DNA from: Paenibacillus cellulosilyticus | Lineage (GTDB): Bacteria > Bacillota > Bacilli > Paenibacillales > Paenibacillaceae | Reading direction: 5' to 3' | DNA length: 64,000 bases | NCBI RefSeq assembly: GCF_003182255.1 | Contig: NZ_QGTQ01000027.1 | Coordinates: 20,948 to 84,947, forward strand | Shown: positions 27,380 to 35,465 of the stretch, in pieces | Layout of the letters: each line of letters opens with the position of its first letter | Numbering within the stretch: position 1 is the first letter of the stretch | Notes under the pieces: generated by a model | What the model was told of the DNA's origin: nothing | Databases searched by the model: none | The model's input: only the letters and a program-made list of their open reading frames with translations | Translations under genes and position numbers: made by a program

Positions 27380-28450
27380 ATGGATTCGAATACGCCGCTG
27401 CCGCCCCGCTCGGGCAAAAGGATGTCCAATGGAGGCAACCAGAAGCAGACGTATAAGACAAGCAAGGCAGTAAAGCCGAAGAAACGTGTCCGATGGGGCA
27501 GGATTATCGGGATGCTGGTTCTCGCGGCTGTATTGTTGATTGGATGGTTTGTTGTCGATCTATTCTTCAAAGCAGATAAGGCTATCGGCGTCATCTCGCT
27601 GCCAACCAAGAATGTCGAGGTTCCAGCGGAGGAGTCGGTTAAGGTGAAGCCGACTGCCGTCCTGCTGCTCGGGCTTGATTCGCGTGAGAAAACCGGAACG
27701 ATGAATACAGACGTCATTATGGTCGCGGCAATGAATCCGGAGACGAAGAAAGTGACTGTCGTAACCGTCCCTCGTGACACGAAGATTGAACAATCAGGTT
27801 ACGCCCAGCACAAGGCAAACAGCTATTATGCAAATTTCTATCATGAGGCACTGAAGACCACGGATGATAAAGAAGAAGCAAAGCTTCAGGCGCTTGATAA
27901 GATGAAGACGATGTTTGGCCGTTACTTCGGTATCGACATCAAGTATGCATCGATCATAAACTTCCAAGGCTTCGCGGATGTCGTTGATGCATTGGGTGGT
28001 GTTGAGGTCGACGTCGATATGGACATGCGTTATGTCGATAATGCAGACGGTACGAACATCAACCTGAAGAAAGGCCTCCAAGAGCTTAACGGGGAACAAG
28101 CACTTGACTTTGTTCGATACCGTAAATCGAATGATGGCAAGAACATGTCGAGCGATTTCGACCGCAATCGCCGTCAAGGTGAAGTTCTTGGTGAGATTGT
28201 CGATCGCCTGAAGTCACTCGGCGGCGCAACGAAACTTGGCTCGGTCATCGAGGCAGTAGGCGGCAACATGCGGACGGATATTCCGGAATCGGAAATTAAG
28301 CAGCTGATGTTCACTTATTTCGGTCTGACACGTTCAGACGTCGAATTTATGCCGCTTGAAGGCAAATGGATTAGTCCGTATGTTCATGCGGACGAGCAAA
28401 GCCTAGCGGATACCCGTCAAGCGCTGAGAGCCCAATTGTCCGATCAGTAG
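27380..28450 (+). CDS. LytR-CpsA-Psr (LCP) family cell-wall ligase
   Basis: The 356-aa protein has a basic cytoplasmic N-terminus, one membrane span (IIGMLVLAAVLLIGWFVVDLF, about residues 44-64) and an extracellular LCP domain. Landmarks are AVLLLGLDSREKTGTMNTDV, TVPRDTKIE, a central DALGGVEVDVD and ALDFVRYRKSND with conserved Arg. LCP enzymes attach teichoic acids or other glycopolymers from lipid carriers to peptidoglycan. The ATG at 27380 lies behind GAAGGTGAT and is preferred to 27353. The exact polymer is unknown. Confidence 0.92.
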   Translation: MDSNTPLPPRSGKRMSNGGNQKQTYKTSKAVKPKKRVRWGRIIGMLVLAAVLLIGWFVVDLFFKADKAIGVISLPTKNVEVPAEESVKVKPTAVLLLGLDSREKTGTMNTDVIMVAAMNPETKKVTVVTVPRDTKIEQSGYAQHKANSYYANFYHEALKTTDDKEEAKLQALDKMKTMFGRYFGIDIKYASIINFQGFADVVDALGGVEVDVDMDMRYVDNADGTNINLKKGLQELNGEQALDFVRYRKSNDGKNMSSDFDRNRRQGEVLGEIVDRLKSLGGATKLGSVIEAVGGNMRTDIPESEIKQLMFTYFGLTRSDVEFMPLEGKWISPYVHADEQSLADTRQALRAQLSDQ

Positions 28451-28471
28451 TAGTACGAAGCGTATAAGCTG

Positions 28472-28480
28472 TGTTATAAT
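28472..28480 (+). promoter_or_regulatory. Extended -10 promoter of a small gene
   Basis: TGTTATAAT is a perfect extended -10 element. No good -35 lies 17 bp upstream, which extended -10 promoters tolerate. Transcript start about 28487, 35 bp ahead of the small gene. Confidence 0.55.
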
Positions 28481-28521
28481 GGGGATACGCAGTAGACGCC
28501 ATTGCCAAGGAGGTCATGCCG

Positions 28522-28662
28522 ATGACCGAACTGATCCGAGCAAGATTCGAGGTTGTGAAGATAACCCTGATTGGCGATCCATTAGCAGCTGCATACCGCC
28601 TTGTACCGAAAGTGAATACGATGGAAGGACAAGTATGGTCTTCTGTCATAAACAAAGCCTAG
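28522..28662 (+). CDS. Small protein of unknown function, 46 aa
   Basis: The frame starts at an ATG 7 bp behind a perfect AAGGAGGT (28507-28514); an earlier ATG at 28516 is too close to it. The product begins MTELIRARFEVVKITLIGDP and ends VWSSVINKA. It has its own extended -10 promoter and a strong terminator overlapping its stop codon, so it looks like a compact expressed unit, but I do not recognise the protein. It is too short for domain assignment and has one weakly hydrophobic stretch. Confidence 0.6.
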   Translation: MTELIRARFEVVKITLIGDPLAAAYRLVPKVNTMEGQVWSSVINKA

Positions 28663-28684
28663 CGATTATCGCTAGGCTTTTTGT
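28654..28684. terminator. Bidirectional terminator overlapping the small gene end
   Basis: Perfect 13-bp stem AAAGCCTAGCGAT-t-ATCGCTAGGCTTT followed by TT; on the minus strand it terminates the convergent ylaJ-like gene. One arm includes the last codons of the 46-aa gene. Confidence 0.88.
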
Positions 28685-28703
28685 GTACTTTTTTCATTCG
28701 AGT

Positions 28704-29267
28704 TCACAAATTTTTATTAATCTTCGGTGCTTGTTTGTTCATGCTCTGCTCGGTATGTTCATCTTTCGGTATCGTATCGCGCGGCATCTGTGGAACGATC
28801 CTTCCAATGATGTCCGCCATCTCCTCTGAGAAGCCTTGGATCGGACGTCCATTTCGAATGTCCGCTCCAATCTCCTTCAACCGCTCCGATAAGTCCATAT
28901 CTGCGGTCACGATGGCGTTGACACCGTAAGGATCTTTGCGGAATGCTTCAGCTACGGAGTATTTGATCGTTCCGATGCGTGAACGCTCCAGCTTCGAGTC
29001 GACATCGATACCGACGACGGCGAGGTTTCCTACAATGACACAATGTGCATTTTTCACACCGTGTATGCCTTTCGCTAACGCTTCAAGATGAGCTGCAACA
29101 GATTTGCTATCGGTGATTGCTTTGGCTCTTGGTTCTGTCTGCTGTGCCCTTACATTCGAATTATTCTGAGGAGAGGGTGATGTCTCATTGCGCGCCACGG
29201 TGCCGCAGCCTGCAGTTAGCAGGCACAGCACGGCCGCGGACGCAAGGCAACCCTGAAGTGTGCGCAT
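28704..29267 (-). CDS. ylaJ: YhcN/YlaJ family sporulation lipoprotein
   Basis: The 187-aa product has a lipoprotein signal peptide (ASAAVLCLLTAGC, lipobox Cys at residue 21) and a polar S/N/Q/T-rich linker. The mature domain shows GIHGVKNAHCVIVGNLAVVGID and ends in a polar stretch, MPRDTIPKDEHTEQS. This is the YhcN/YlaJ pattern, lipoproteins of the forespore or spore membrane. The start at 29267 replaces a longer minus-strand frame that has no signal peptide. It is convergent with the small gene and divergent from phoH. Confidence 0.85.
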   Translation of the reverse strand: MRTLQGCLASAAVLCLLTAGCGTVARNETSPSPQNNSNVRAQQTEPRAKAITDSKSVAAHLEALAKGIHGVKNAHCVIVGNLAVVGIDVDSKLERSRIGTIKYSVAEAFRKDPYGVNAIVTADMDLSERLKEIGADIRNGRPIQGFSEEMADIIGRIVPQMPRDTIPKDEHTEQSMNKQAPKINKNL

Positions 29268-29385
29268 ATCGCTACCAGACCTTTCACAAATCACTTTTGT
29301 CGTCGCTGCATAGTTTGCCCGAAGCTGAATATGGTTATGTATGCCTTTCGTCACCAGATCGATTTCGGCGCCAGGAGGGTCCGCG

Positions 29386-30717
29386 ATGAAAAAAATTTTC
29401 GTGCTCGATACGAATGTGCTGCTCCACGATCCGCAAGCCATCTTCGCATTCGACGACAATGAGGTCATCATACCGGCGATAGTACTCGAGGAAATCGACT
29501 CCAAAAAGCGGCTGGCCGATGAGCTCGGCCGTAACGCACGTTCGGTCTCTAGACTCCTGGATGGGATGCGGGAGCAGGGACACTTGCACGAGGGCATTGT
29601 GCTGAGGAATGGCGGATTGCTGAAGGTGGAGCTGAACCATCGAAGCTTCGTCCGCGTTCAAGAAATGTTCGGCGAAATGACCAATGACAACCGGATTCTC
29701 GCAGTGGCGCTAAATTATGATATGGAGGAGCGGGAGAAAGGATCGAACACACGGACCGTGCTCGTAAGCAAGGACGTGCTTGTTCGAATCAAGGCTGACG
29801 TGCTTGGCTTGGAAGCGCAGGATTATTTGTCCGATCGCACGGTGTCTGCTACCGACCTTTACGCTGGCTATTCTACCCTCCATGTACATCCATCCGTCAT
29901 TGATGAGTTCTATACGTACCGGTTTCTGTCCTTGAAGAGTCTGCAGCTGTCCATGAAATTGTATCCGAATGAGTTCGTCATCCTGCGGGATGAAATGGGA
30001 ACGTCCAAATCAGCACTGCTTAAGGTGAGTCAGGATGGGGTGAGGCTGGAGCCGCTTTATCTAAGTAATGATGCGGTTTGGGGAATTACAGCGCGCAATG
30101 CACAGCAGCGAATGGCATTGGAGCTTCTGCTCAATGATGACATCCCGCTCGTAACATTGACAGGCAAGGCTGGTACCGGCAAGACGCTGCTGGCGCTCGC
30201 AGCCGGCCTGCTGAAAGTTGAAGACGAACATAAGTACAAGAAGCTGCTTATCGCTCGGCCAGTCGTGCCAATGGGCAAAGATATCGGATATTTGCCAGGG
30301 GAGAAGGAGGAGAAGCTGCGTCCGTGGATGCAGCCGATCTATGATAACCTGGAATACTTATTCGATACGAAGAAAAGCGGCGATATTGATAAAATATTAA
30401 TGGGACTCGGCAGCATCCAGGTAGAGGCGCTCACCTATATTCGCGGCCGATCAATTCCAGGGCAGTTCATTATTATTGACGAAGCGCAGAACTTGACGAA
30501 GCACGAGGTGAAGACAATCGTCTCGCGCGTCGGTGAAGGCAGCAAAATCGTCCTCATGGGCGATCCGGAGCAGATCGACCATCCGTATCTGGATTCTATT
30601 AGCAACGGCCTGACGCACATTGTAGAGCGTTTTAAAGGCGAGAGCTCCAGCGGCCACATTACACTGGAGAAAGGCGAACGGTCGAAGCTGGCACAGCTGG
30701 CAGCCGATTTGCTGTGA
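29386..30717 (+). CDS. ylaK: PhoH family ATPase with N-terminal PIN domain (YlaK)
   Basis: The 443-aa protein is a PIN-PhoH fusion. The PIN nuclease-like domain opens with KKIFVLDTNVLLHDP and includes acidic IVLEEIDSKKR and NDNRILAVAL. The PhoH ATPase half has Walker A LTGKAGTGKTLLALA (about residue 263) and Walker B FIIIDEAQNLT. Related proteins act as RNA helicase-nucleases, but the substrate is not known here. The start at 29386 is behind AGGAGGGTC. A strong terminator follows the stop. Confidence 0.93.
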   Translation: MKKIFVLDTNVLLHDPQAIFAFDDNEVIIPAIVLEEIDSKKRLADELGRNARSVSRLLDGMREQGHLHEGIVLRNGGLLKVELNHRSFVRVQEMFGEMTNDNRILAVALNYDMEEREKGSNTRTVLVSKDVLVRIKADVLGLEAQDYLSDRTVSATDLYAGYSTLHVHPSVIDEFYTYRFLSLKSLQLSMKLYPNEFVILRDEMGTSKSALLKVSQDGVRLEPLYLSNDAVWGITARNAQQRMALELLLNDDIPLVTLTGKAGTGKTLLALAAGLLKVEDEHKYKKLLIARPVVPMGKDIGYLPGEKEEKLRPWMQPIYDNLEYLFDTKKSGDIDKILMGLGSIQVEALTYIRGRSIPGQFIIIDEAQNLTKHEVKTIVSRVGEGSKIVLMGDPEQIDHPYLDSISNGLTHIVERFKGESSSGHITLEKGERSKLAQLAADLL

Positions 30718-30736
30718 GAGCAGCATACATGAATTC

Positions 30737-30770
30737 AAAACGGACGCGGCTGCGTCCGTTTTTTATTTTA
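30737..30770 (+). terminator. Terminator after phoH
   Basis: CGGACGC-ggct-GCGTCCG (30741-30758), preceded by AAAA and followed by TTTTTTATTTT. Confidence 0.92.
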
Positions 30771-30880
30771 CGACGAGTATTGTAGGAAAGAAGTCATAAA
30801 GAAGAGGGAGACAACGGAACGACTCGTTTGATATGATAGAAAGAACTATACCTGTATTTGGAAAGGAAGGAAAATGTGCT

Positions 30881-32155
30881 GTGGTGCATCGTAAATCTAC
30901 GCTCCTGCTGCTGACAGGTTCATTAGCGGCTGTTATTGTCGTGTTCCTATCGCTGGTTAACCTGCCGAATGGAAGTTCTTCGCCATCGACCAAGGGTGGA
31001 GAGACGGTCACACCGATGCCTGCAGGCCAATCAGGGGATGATTTGCAGCACATAATCGTAAGCGTTTCCATTCGTGAAAATGAGTTTGATGATATGCTTG
31101 AAGCAACTAGTCGATTTATGGAGGCCAATCCGAACATTACGGTTGAGCTGCGCAATGTGAGTCCTGATCTGGCGTACGACAGCTTGAAGAGCGATGCACA
31201 GCTTGGTACAGGTCCGGATATTGCGCTAATGGATAATGGATGGGTGAAGGAATTTGCAGTGCTCGGCTATTTGAAGCCGCTCGATTCGCTGGTTGCTACG
31301 ATGCCGGGAGAGTGGCTGGGCGGTCTGCTCGAGCCGCTCAATTGGAACAATTATTGGTGGGGGATGCCGAAGGATGCCGATCCACAGGTTGTCGTGTGGA
31401 GCAGGCCGTTGTTGAATCAGTTGACAGGAGGAGTGGTTCCGTCAGACTGGAGTTCTTTAGCTGATCTCGCCGCTAAGGTAGGAGCTGTTAATTCGGAAGT
31501 TCCGATCGTACAATTCGACCCGTCGGAAGCCCGAGAATTGCTCGTCTGGATGGATTCATTCCCTTCCAAGGAACGAACGGAGCTGCTTCAACCATTCGAG
31601 TCGGAATTAAAGGAACGGCTTACGTTTCTTGCAGAAGGACAAGGGTCAGCTTTCACAGTGATCCGGTCAAGCGGGGGGGATAAAGCGGAGAAGTTAGCAG
31701 CAGGGGAACTACTATCAGCGGTCATGCCATGGTCTGACCTGCAAGCCTTGACGCTGGAGAGGCGTTCCAAGCTCGCGACAAGCTATCCGAACGGTTGGTT
31801 CGGTGGGCGAAGCTTCGTTGTTTTCTCGCACAGCCGTGCAAAGGATGAAGCTGTGACGTTATGGCTGAAGCAGATGGCGGGAAGCGATGAGCAGCAGGCA
31901 GCATATGAGCGGTACCGACTGCTGCCATCCCTCAAGCCGTTGTATGCGACACGCGAACAAACCATTTTTGATATCGGTATGAATCAAATGGCGGATTTCG
32001 TCTGGCTGAAGCAGCTGGATGCAACGTCCAGCCAGACGCCTGACCCGCAGTGGCCGATTCGACTGGCGAATTGGAAGCGAGTTTGGAATGATCTCAGCCG
32101 TTCCGACGAATGGCTGGCTGAACTGGCGGAGCGATGGAATGACAGCTTTACATGA
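30881..32155 (+). CDS. Extracellular solute-binding protein-like, membrane-anchored
   Basis: A 424-aa product with a single N-terminal hydrophobic segment (STLLLLTGSLAAVIVVFLSL) and no lipobox cysteine, so it is either secreted or held by a signal anchor. The body looks like an ABC-importer substrate-binding protein of the sugar class: FMEANPNITVELRNVS, LGTGPDIALMDNGWVKEFA, and a late VFSHSRAKDEAVTLWLKQM. No permease or ATPase gene is near, so transport is doubtful and sensing or another role is possible. The start is taken as GTG at 30881, 10 bp behind AAGGAAGG; an ATG at 30833 is a poorer choice. Confidence 0.78.
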   Translation: MVHRKSTLLLLTGSLAAVIVVFLSLVNLPNGSSSPSTKGGETVTPMPAGQSGDDLQHIIVSVSIRENEFDDMLEATSRFMEANPNITVELRNVSPDLAYDSLKSDAQLGTGPDIALMDNGWVKEFAVLGYLKPLDSLVATMPGEWLGGLLEPLNWNNYWWGMPKDADPQVVVWSRPLLNQLTGGVVPSDWSSLADLAAKVGAVNSEVPIVQFDPSEARELLVWMDSFPSKERTELLQPFESELKERLTFLAEGQGSAFTVIRSSGGDKAEKLAAGELLSAVMPWSDLQALTLERRSKLATSYPNGWFGGRSFVVFSHSRAKDEAVTLWLKQMAGSDEQQAAYERYRLLPSLKPLYATREQTIFDIGMNQMADFVWLKQLDATSSQTPDPQWPIRLANWKRVWNDLSRSDEWLAELAERWNDSFT

Positions 32156-32177
32156 TAAGTAACAATGGATATAAGGA

Positions 32178-33263
32178 CTAGAATTGAACGGCAAGTGTGA
32201 TGACCAGCTCGCCATCGTTGATTTCGACCTTCTTTGCGGTTAGGAATTTAAGAACTTGCTGCGGATAGAAGCTTAGGTCGAATGTTTCCTCCAGCTCTTG
32301 TCTCGTTGTATCAGGCAGCGGAATATTGTTGAATTTGAGCGAGTTGATATGGAATTGAATATGGTTCTTTGGCTCAGATTCGACGGTATATGTACCGGCT
32401 ACTTCAATGGATATCCCATCACGTGATCCGCTTGCGATGACTTGTCCGTCTTTGAATTGAAAGGCAAACACGTTGAACAGCTCGTTTTGCTCACGGAGGA
32501 AGTCATTAAGTGCATCTTCTGGTATTCGCAGCTTGTAGTTGAATCCGTTAATTTCCAGGTAGTCCTTATTGTTCTGCGCCCATTCAGGCAGGTGATCCAT
32601 CGCATCGGACAATGCCTTGAAATAGGTGCGAACCTCGCGAATGCCGACATTGTTCCAATACGTGTTGAGCTGTTCCATCAGCAGTCTGAGCTTTTCTGCA
32701 TCCGACCTACCCTCAAGCGTTATGTTCATTTCCTTCTGCAGTTGAGCGACTCGGTCGCGCTGCTTCAATAGGTCCTCTTCTACTTGCTGCAGTTTGCGCT
32801 GCTGCTCCGACTGCTCCTCATATTCATGCCGCAGCGACCTTGCTTGCTCGGTATATTGCGTCATCAATGTTCGATCCCGTGAGAAAATAATGTCGATGTA
32901 ATCCAGCAGCGTCAGCCAATCTTTCAACGAGTGGAAGGACAGAAGCACACGCAGCAGCCAGTCCCGTTCGCCCATATAGTAGGAGCGCAGCACCTTGCCT
33001 GTTTCTTCGCGCTGCTCAGCTAGCTTCTTCTCCTGGTCATCGATACGAGTCTGGGTAGCTGTAAGGACGGCCTTTTGCTTCGTTTGTTCTTGCTGTACTC
33101 GCGTTATTTCTTTGTCGATTTCGACTACAGAGAGGCTTTTCTCTAGCAGCTGTTGAATCTCTACATCATCGGGAGTTAGTGCGGAGGCATTGCCGACCGT
33201 CTCGAATAAGAGGAGAGCCGCCACAAGCGCAGCTATACTCGAACGCCGAATCCAGGCGATCAT
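32178..33263 (-). CDS. Exported coiled-coil protein, CwlO/PcsB-like N-terminal region
   Basis: The 361-aa product has a signal peptide (SSIAALVAALLLFETVGNASA) followed by a long coiled coil (about residues 40-200, rich in E, Q, K and R) of the kind found in the regulatory half of CwlO and PcsB peptidoglycan hydrolases. No catalytic NlpC/P60 or peptidase domain follows; instead the C-terminal 150 residues form a beta-rich unknown domain (FAFQFKDGQVIASGS, IQFHINSLKFNN). It could be a partner or activator of a wall hydrolase; that is inference. Minus-strand ATG behind AAGGAGGG. Confidence 0.75.
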   Translation of the reverse strand: MIAWIRRSSIAALVAALLLFETVGNASALTPDDVEIQQLLEKSLSVVEIDKEITRVQQEQTKQKAVLTATQTRIDDQEKKLAEQREETGKVLRSYYMGERDWLLRVLLSFHSLKDWLTLLDYIDIIFSRDRTLMTQYTEQARSLRHEYEEQSEQQRKLQQVEEDLLKQRDRVAQLQKEMNITLEGRSDAEKLRLLMEQLNTYWNNVGIREVRTYFKALSDAMDHLPEWAQNNKDYLEINGFNYKLRIPEDALNDFLREQNELFNVFAFQFKDGQVIASGSRDGISIEVAGTYTVESEPKNHIQFHINSLKFNNIPLPDTTRQELEETFDLSFYPQQVLKFLTAKKVEINDGELVITLAVQF

Positions 33264-33493
33264 GCAGGTTCCCTCCTTAGCGTTAGCAAATGTAGTCAAG
33301 CCTAGCATTACTGTATGCGGGCATCTCTCCTATAATATCTCATCACGTAATAATTTTATAGTTTCTGAGTGAGGATGCAGGAACAATAAATGGTTGTTGG
33401 TGGCGATCAACCTACCTCGAAATGCGGTTGTTCATTCTATGTATTCCCCGATAGGGTTCTTATTTGAGATTCAGGATAAGGGGTGGCAGCTTA

Positions 33494-34714
33494 ATGGACA
33501 AGTTAATCCATAGATTGAGCAGCCGGATTGCTGCGATTATTGAGCAGGAAGGCGTACCTGCAGAGACAAGGGAAGGGGCGGTATGTAAAGCGATCCCATT
33601 CAGCCGATACATGGAACTCTGCTTGTACGATGAACATGAGGGTTATTATCGAAGTGGAAGCATTCGAACGGGACGCCAAGGCGACTTCTATACGAGCGGT
33701 GCAATTGGCGGCATTATGGGCCAAATGCTCGCACGGTATATACAAGGTGCAGTTGAAGGGAATAGAGGTTTTAGTCTTATCGCAGAGTGGGGGGCTGGAG
33801 CGGGAGCGATAACTAGTCAGATGCTTGAAACGTGGCGTGATCATTCCCTGGATTGGCTTCAGACCATTGACTACGGTGTTGTTGATGACCATCCACGCCA
33901 TCTGGAAGCTGCAAAGGAGCGATTGGATTGTTTATTGGGGCATGAACGAGGAGCGGGGACACGATCCATTAGCTTCTATAACTCGGAGGAGGCAGCAGCA
34001 GCGGTTCGTAAATTTGGAGCTGCTCAACATGTCATCATCTTTGCAAATGAGCTAATCGATGCAATGCCCGTACATCGAGTTGTTTTGCGTGAAGGAGAGC
34101 TGGTTGAGCTTGGTGTCTGTCATGTGGAGACGGCGAGAGACATTTCATTCGGCTGGTCTTACATGCCGTTATCTTCGAAAGCGATAGCAGATTCGATTGA
34201 AGCGGATGGCGTTACAATGTTGGAAGGGCAAGAGACGGAAATAAACCTCGTCGCAGAGCAATGGTTGGAGATGATTGGTGAAATCGTAAACAGCGGGATG
34301 CTGATCTTAATCGACTACGGTCATTCCGCAGCAGAATATCGTGCCAGCTATCGGATGCAGGGAACATTGATGTGCTATAAACAACATCTCGCACATGATA
34401 ATCCGTTTGTTTCACCGGGGGTGCAGGATATAACGGCACACGTGAATTTTACAGCGCTCCGGAGAGCGGCAGAACGAGCGGGTTGGAAAGTCGCTGAAGA
34501 GACGACGCAGCTGCAATTTCTAATGGACCAAGGGATTTTGGATCTGCTGCGAAGTCATCAGGATCGCGATCCATTTAGTGAGACCTCGAAGCGTAATCGA
34601 GCTATTCGGCAGCTGCTGCTGTCCGACGGGATGAGTGAGACGTTTAAAGTACTCGTGTTGACCAAAGGTGAATTCATAATACAGCGCATACAAAAACAAC
34701 CGGAATCGGTCTGA
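33494..34714 (+). CDS. SAM-dependent methyltransferase, NDUFAF7/MidA family
   Basis: The 406-aa protein matches the family of bacterial relatives of the mitochondrial arginine methyltransferase NDUFAF7: IPFSRYMELCLYDEHEGYY, GDFYTSGAIGGIMGQMLA, the SAM site AEWGAGAGAITSQML, and FANELIDAMPVHRVVLREG. Later come ILIDYGHSAAEY and the DITAHVNFTALRRAAE element, also typical. The bacterial substrate is unknown. The ATG at 33494 is behind AAGGGGTGG. Its stop lies within a bidirectional terminator. Confidence 0.9.
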   Translation: MDKLIHRLSSRIAAIIEQEGVPAETREGAVCKAIPFSRYMELCLYDEHEGYYRSGSIRTGRQGDFYTSGAIGGIMGQMLARYIQGAVEGNRGFSLIAEWGAGAGAITSQMLETWRDHSLDWLQTIDYGVVDDHPRHLEAAKERLDCLLGHERGAGTRSISFYNSEEAAAAVRKFGAAQHVIIFANELIDAMPVHRVVLREGELVELGVCHVETARDISFGWSYMPLSSKAIADSIEADGVTMLEGQETEINLVAEQWLEMIGEIVNSGMLILIDYGHSAAEYRASYRMQGTLMCYKQHLAHDNPFVSPGVQDITAHVNFTALRRAAERAGWKVAEETTQLQFLMDQGILDLLRSHQDRDPFSETSKRNRAIRQLLLSDGMSETFKVLVLTKGEFIIQRIQKQPESV

Positions 34715-34728
34715 TTCCGGTTGTTTCG
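34695..34728. terminator. Bidirectional terminator
   Basis: Perfect 13-bp stem AACAACCGGAATC-ggtct-GATTCCGGTTGTT, with A-rich sequence upstream and TTTCGTTG downstream. It serves the methyltransferase gene and the convergent DUF2626 gene, and overlaps the methyltransferase stop codon. Confidence 0.85.
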
Positions 34729-34754
34729 TTGTGGTATCAATCGTTTGAAGTGTA

Positions 34755-34991
34755 TTAGAATGGGAGACCCATCTTAAATACGGTCCAATAGCTGAAACCG
34801 ACAAACGAGAATACCATGTAGCCCCAGAACATTAGAATGTATGTACGTTCCGAGAAGTTCAAATAGCCGAGTAAGATGAACGCGGCGGCTTGCATGAAGA
34901 ACAAGAGCGACATTTCGGTCATGTCCCCTGCAAATGACATCAAGCCAATGACGAAACACCAAAAGCCAAGAACGCGAAACATGCGTGCCAT
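34755..34991 (-). CDS. DUF2626 small membrane protein
   Basis: The 78-aa protein begins MARMFRVLGFWCFVIGLMSF and has two to three hydrophobic segments with the pattern MTEMSLLFFMQAAAFILLGYLNFSERTYI, which matches the DUF2626 family of small Bacillales membrane proteins (YqgY in Bacillus subtilis, from memory). Function is unknown. Minus-strand ATG behind GAGGGGGATGGAG. It is convergent with the methyltransferase gene. Confidence 0.8.
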   Translation of the reverse strand: MARMFRVLGFWCFVIGLMSFAGDMTEMSLLFFMQAAAFILLGYLNFSERTYILMFWGYMVFSFVGFSYWTVFKMGLPF

Positions 34992-35098
34992 TCTCCATCC
35001 CCCTCTCTTCGATTCGACCTTTTTTTTCTATTGCTCATTATAACGTTACGTACAAGCAGTGTAAACCGGAATCAGTGACAAACCGGAAACTTTTTTCA

Positions 35099-35301
35099 AA
35101 TCCAAGAAAGTATAGGTAATTGTCCTATACGCAAGCTTGGATTCTCCGGAATGAAACGCGTAGAGCCGCTAAGTAGCGGCAACCGCCGTTTCACCTTGAA
35201 TCCAAGAAAGTATAGGTAAATGTCCTATACGCAAGCTTGGATTCACCGGAATGAAACGCGTTAAGCCGTCATGTAGGGGCGGCAACCGTCGTTTCACCTT
35301 G
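35099..35301. repeat. Tandem two-hairpin repeat A, copies A1 and A2
   Basis: Two units of about 100 bp in direct tandem (35099 and 35199). Each has a first hairpin, AATCCAAG...CTTGGATT enclosing GTATAGG...CCTATAC, and a second, TGAAACG...CGTTTCA enclosing GCCGCTAAGTAGCGGC in A1. Related copies are at 51725 and 55638. Together they occupy most of the 470-bp gap before the rsfA-like gene. Confidence 0.8.
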
Positions 35302-35353
35302 AAATGTTTGGATAGCTTGCACATATAGTTTGCGCACAATTGAGAACAATCAT

Positions 35354-35382
35354 GTATGAGCTAATAAAAAAATGGATATATA
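35354..35382 (+). promoter_or_regulatory. Possible SigF/SigG-type promoter of the rsfA-like gene
   Basis: GTATG (35354-35358) and GGATATATA (35374-35382) are spaced by 15 bp, close to the forespore consensus of GYATA and GGNNANANT with 15-16 bp. RsfA of Bacillus is a SigF-regulon member, which agrees. One -10 mismatch. Confidence 0.4.
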
Positions 35383-35465
35383 AATTAGTATCCGATAGAT
35401 TCTATGAAATCTACCAAGGGCATAGAGATAACTAAGCGCCTTTAACGTTAGGAGGTTTGGGTAGC

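Noticed and set aside
28704..29597. Longer ylaJ frame of 297 codons
   Set aside because: The extension lacks a signal peptide and overlaps the phoH start; the lipoprotein signal begins at 29267.
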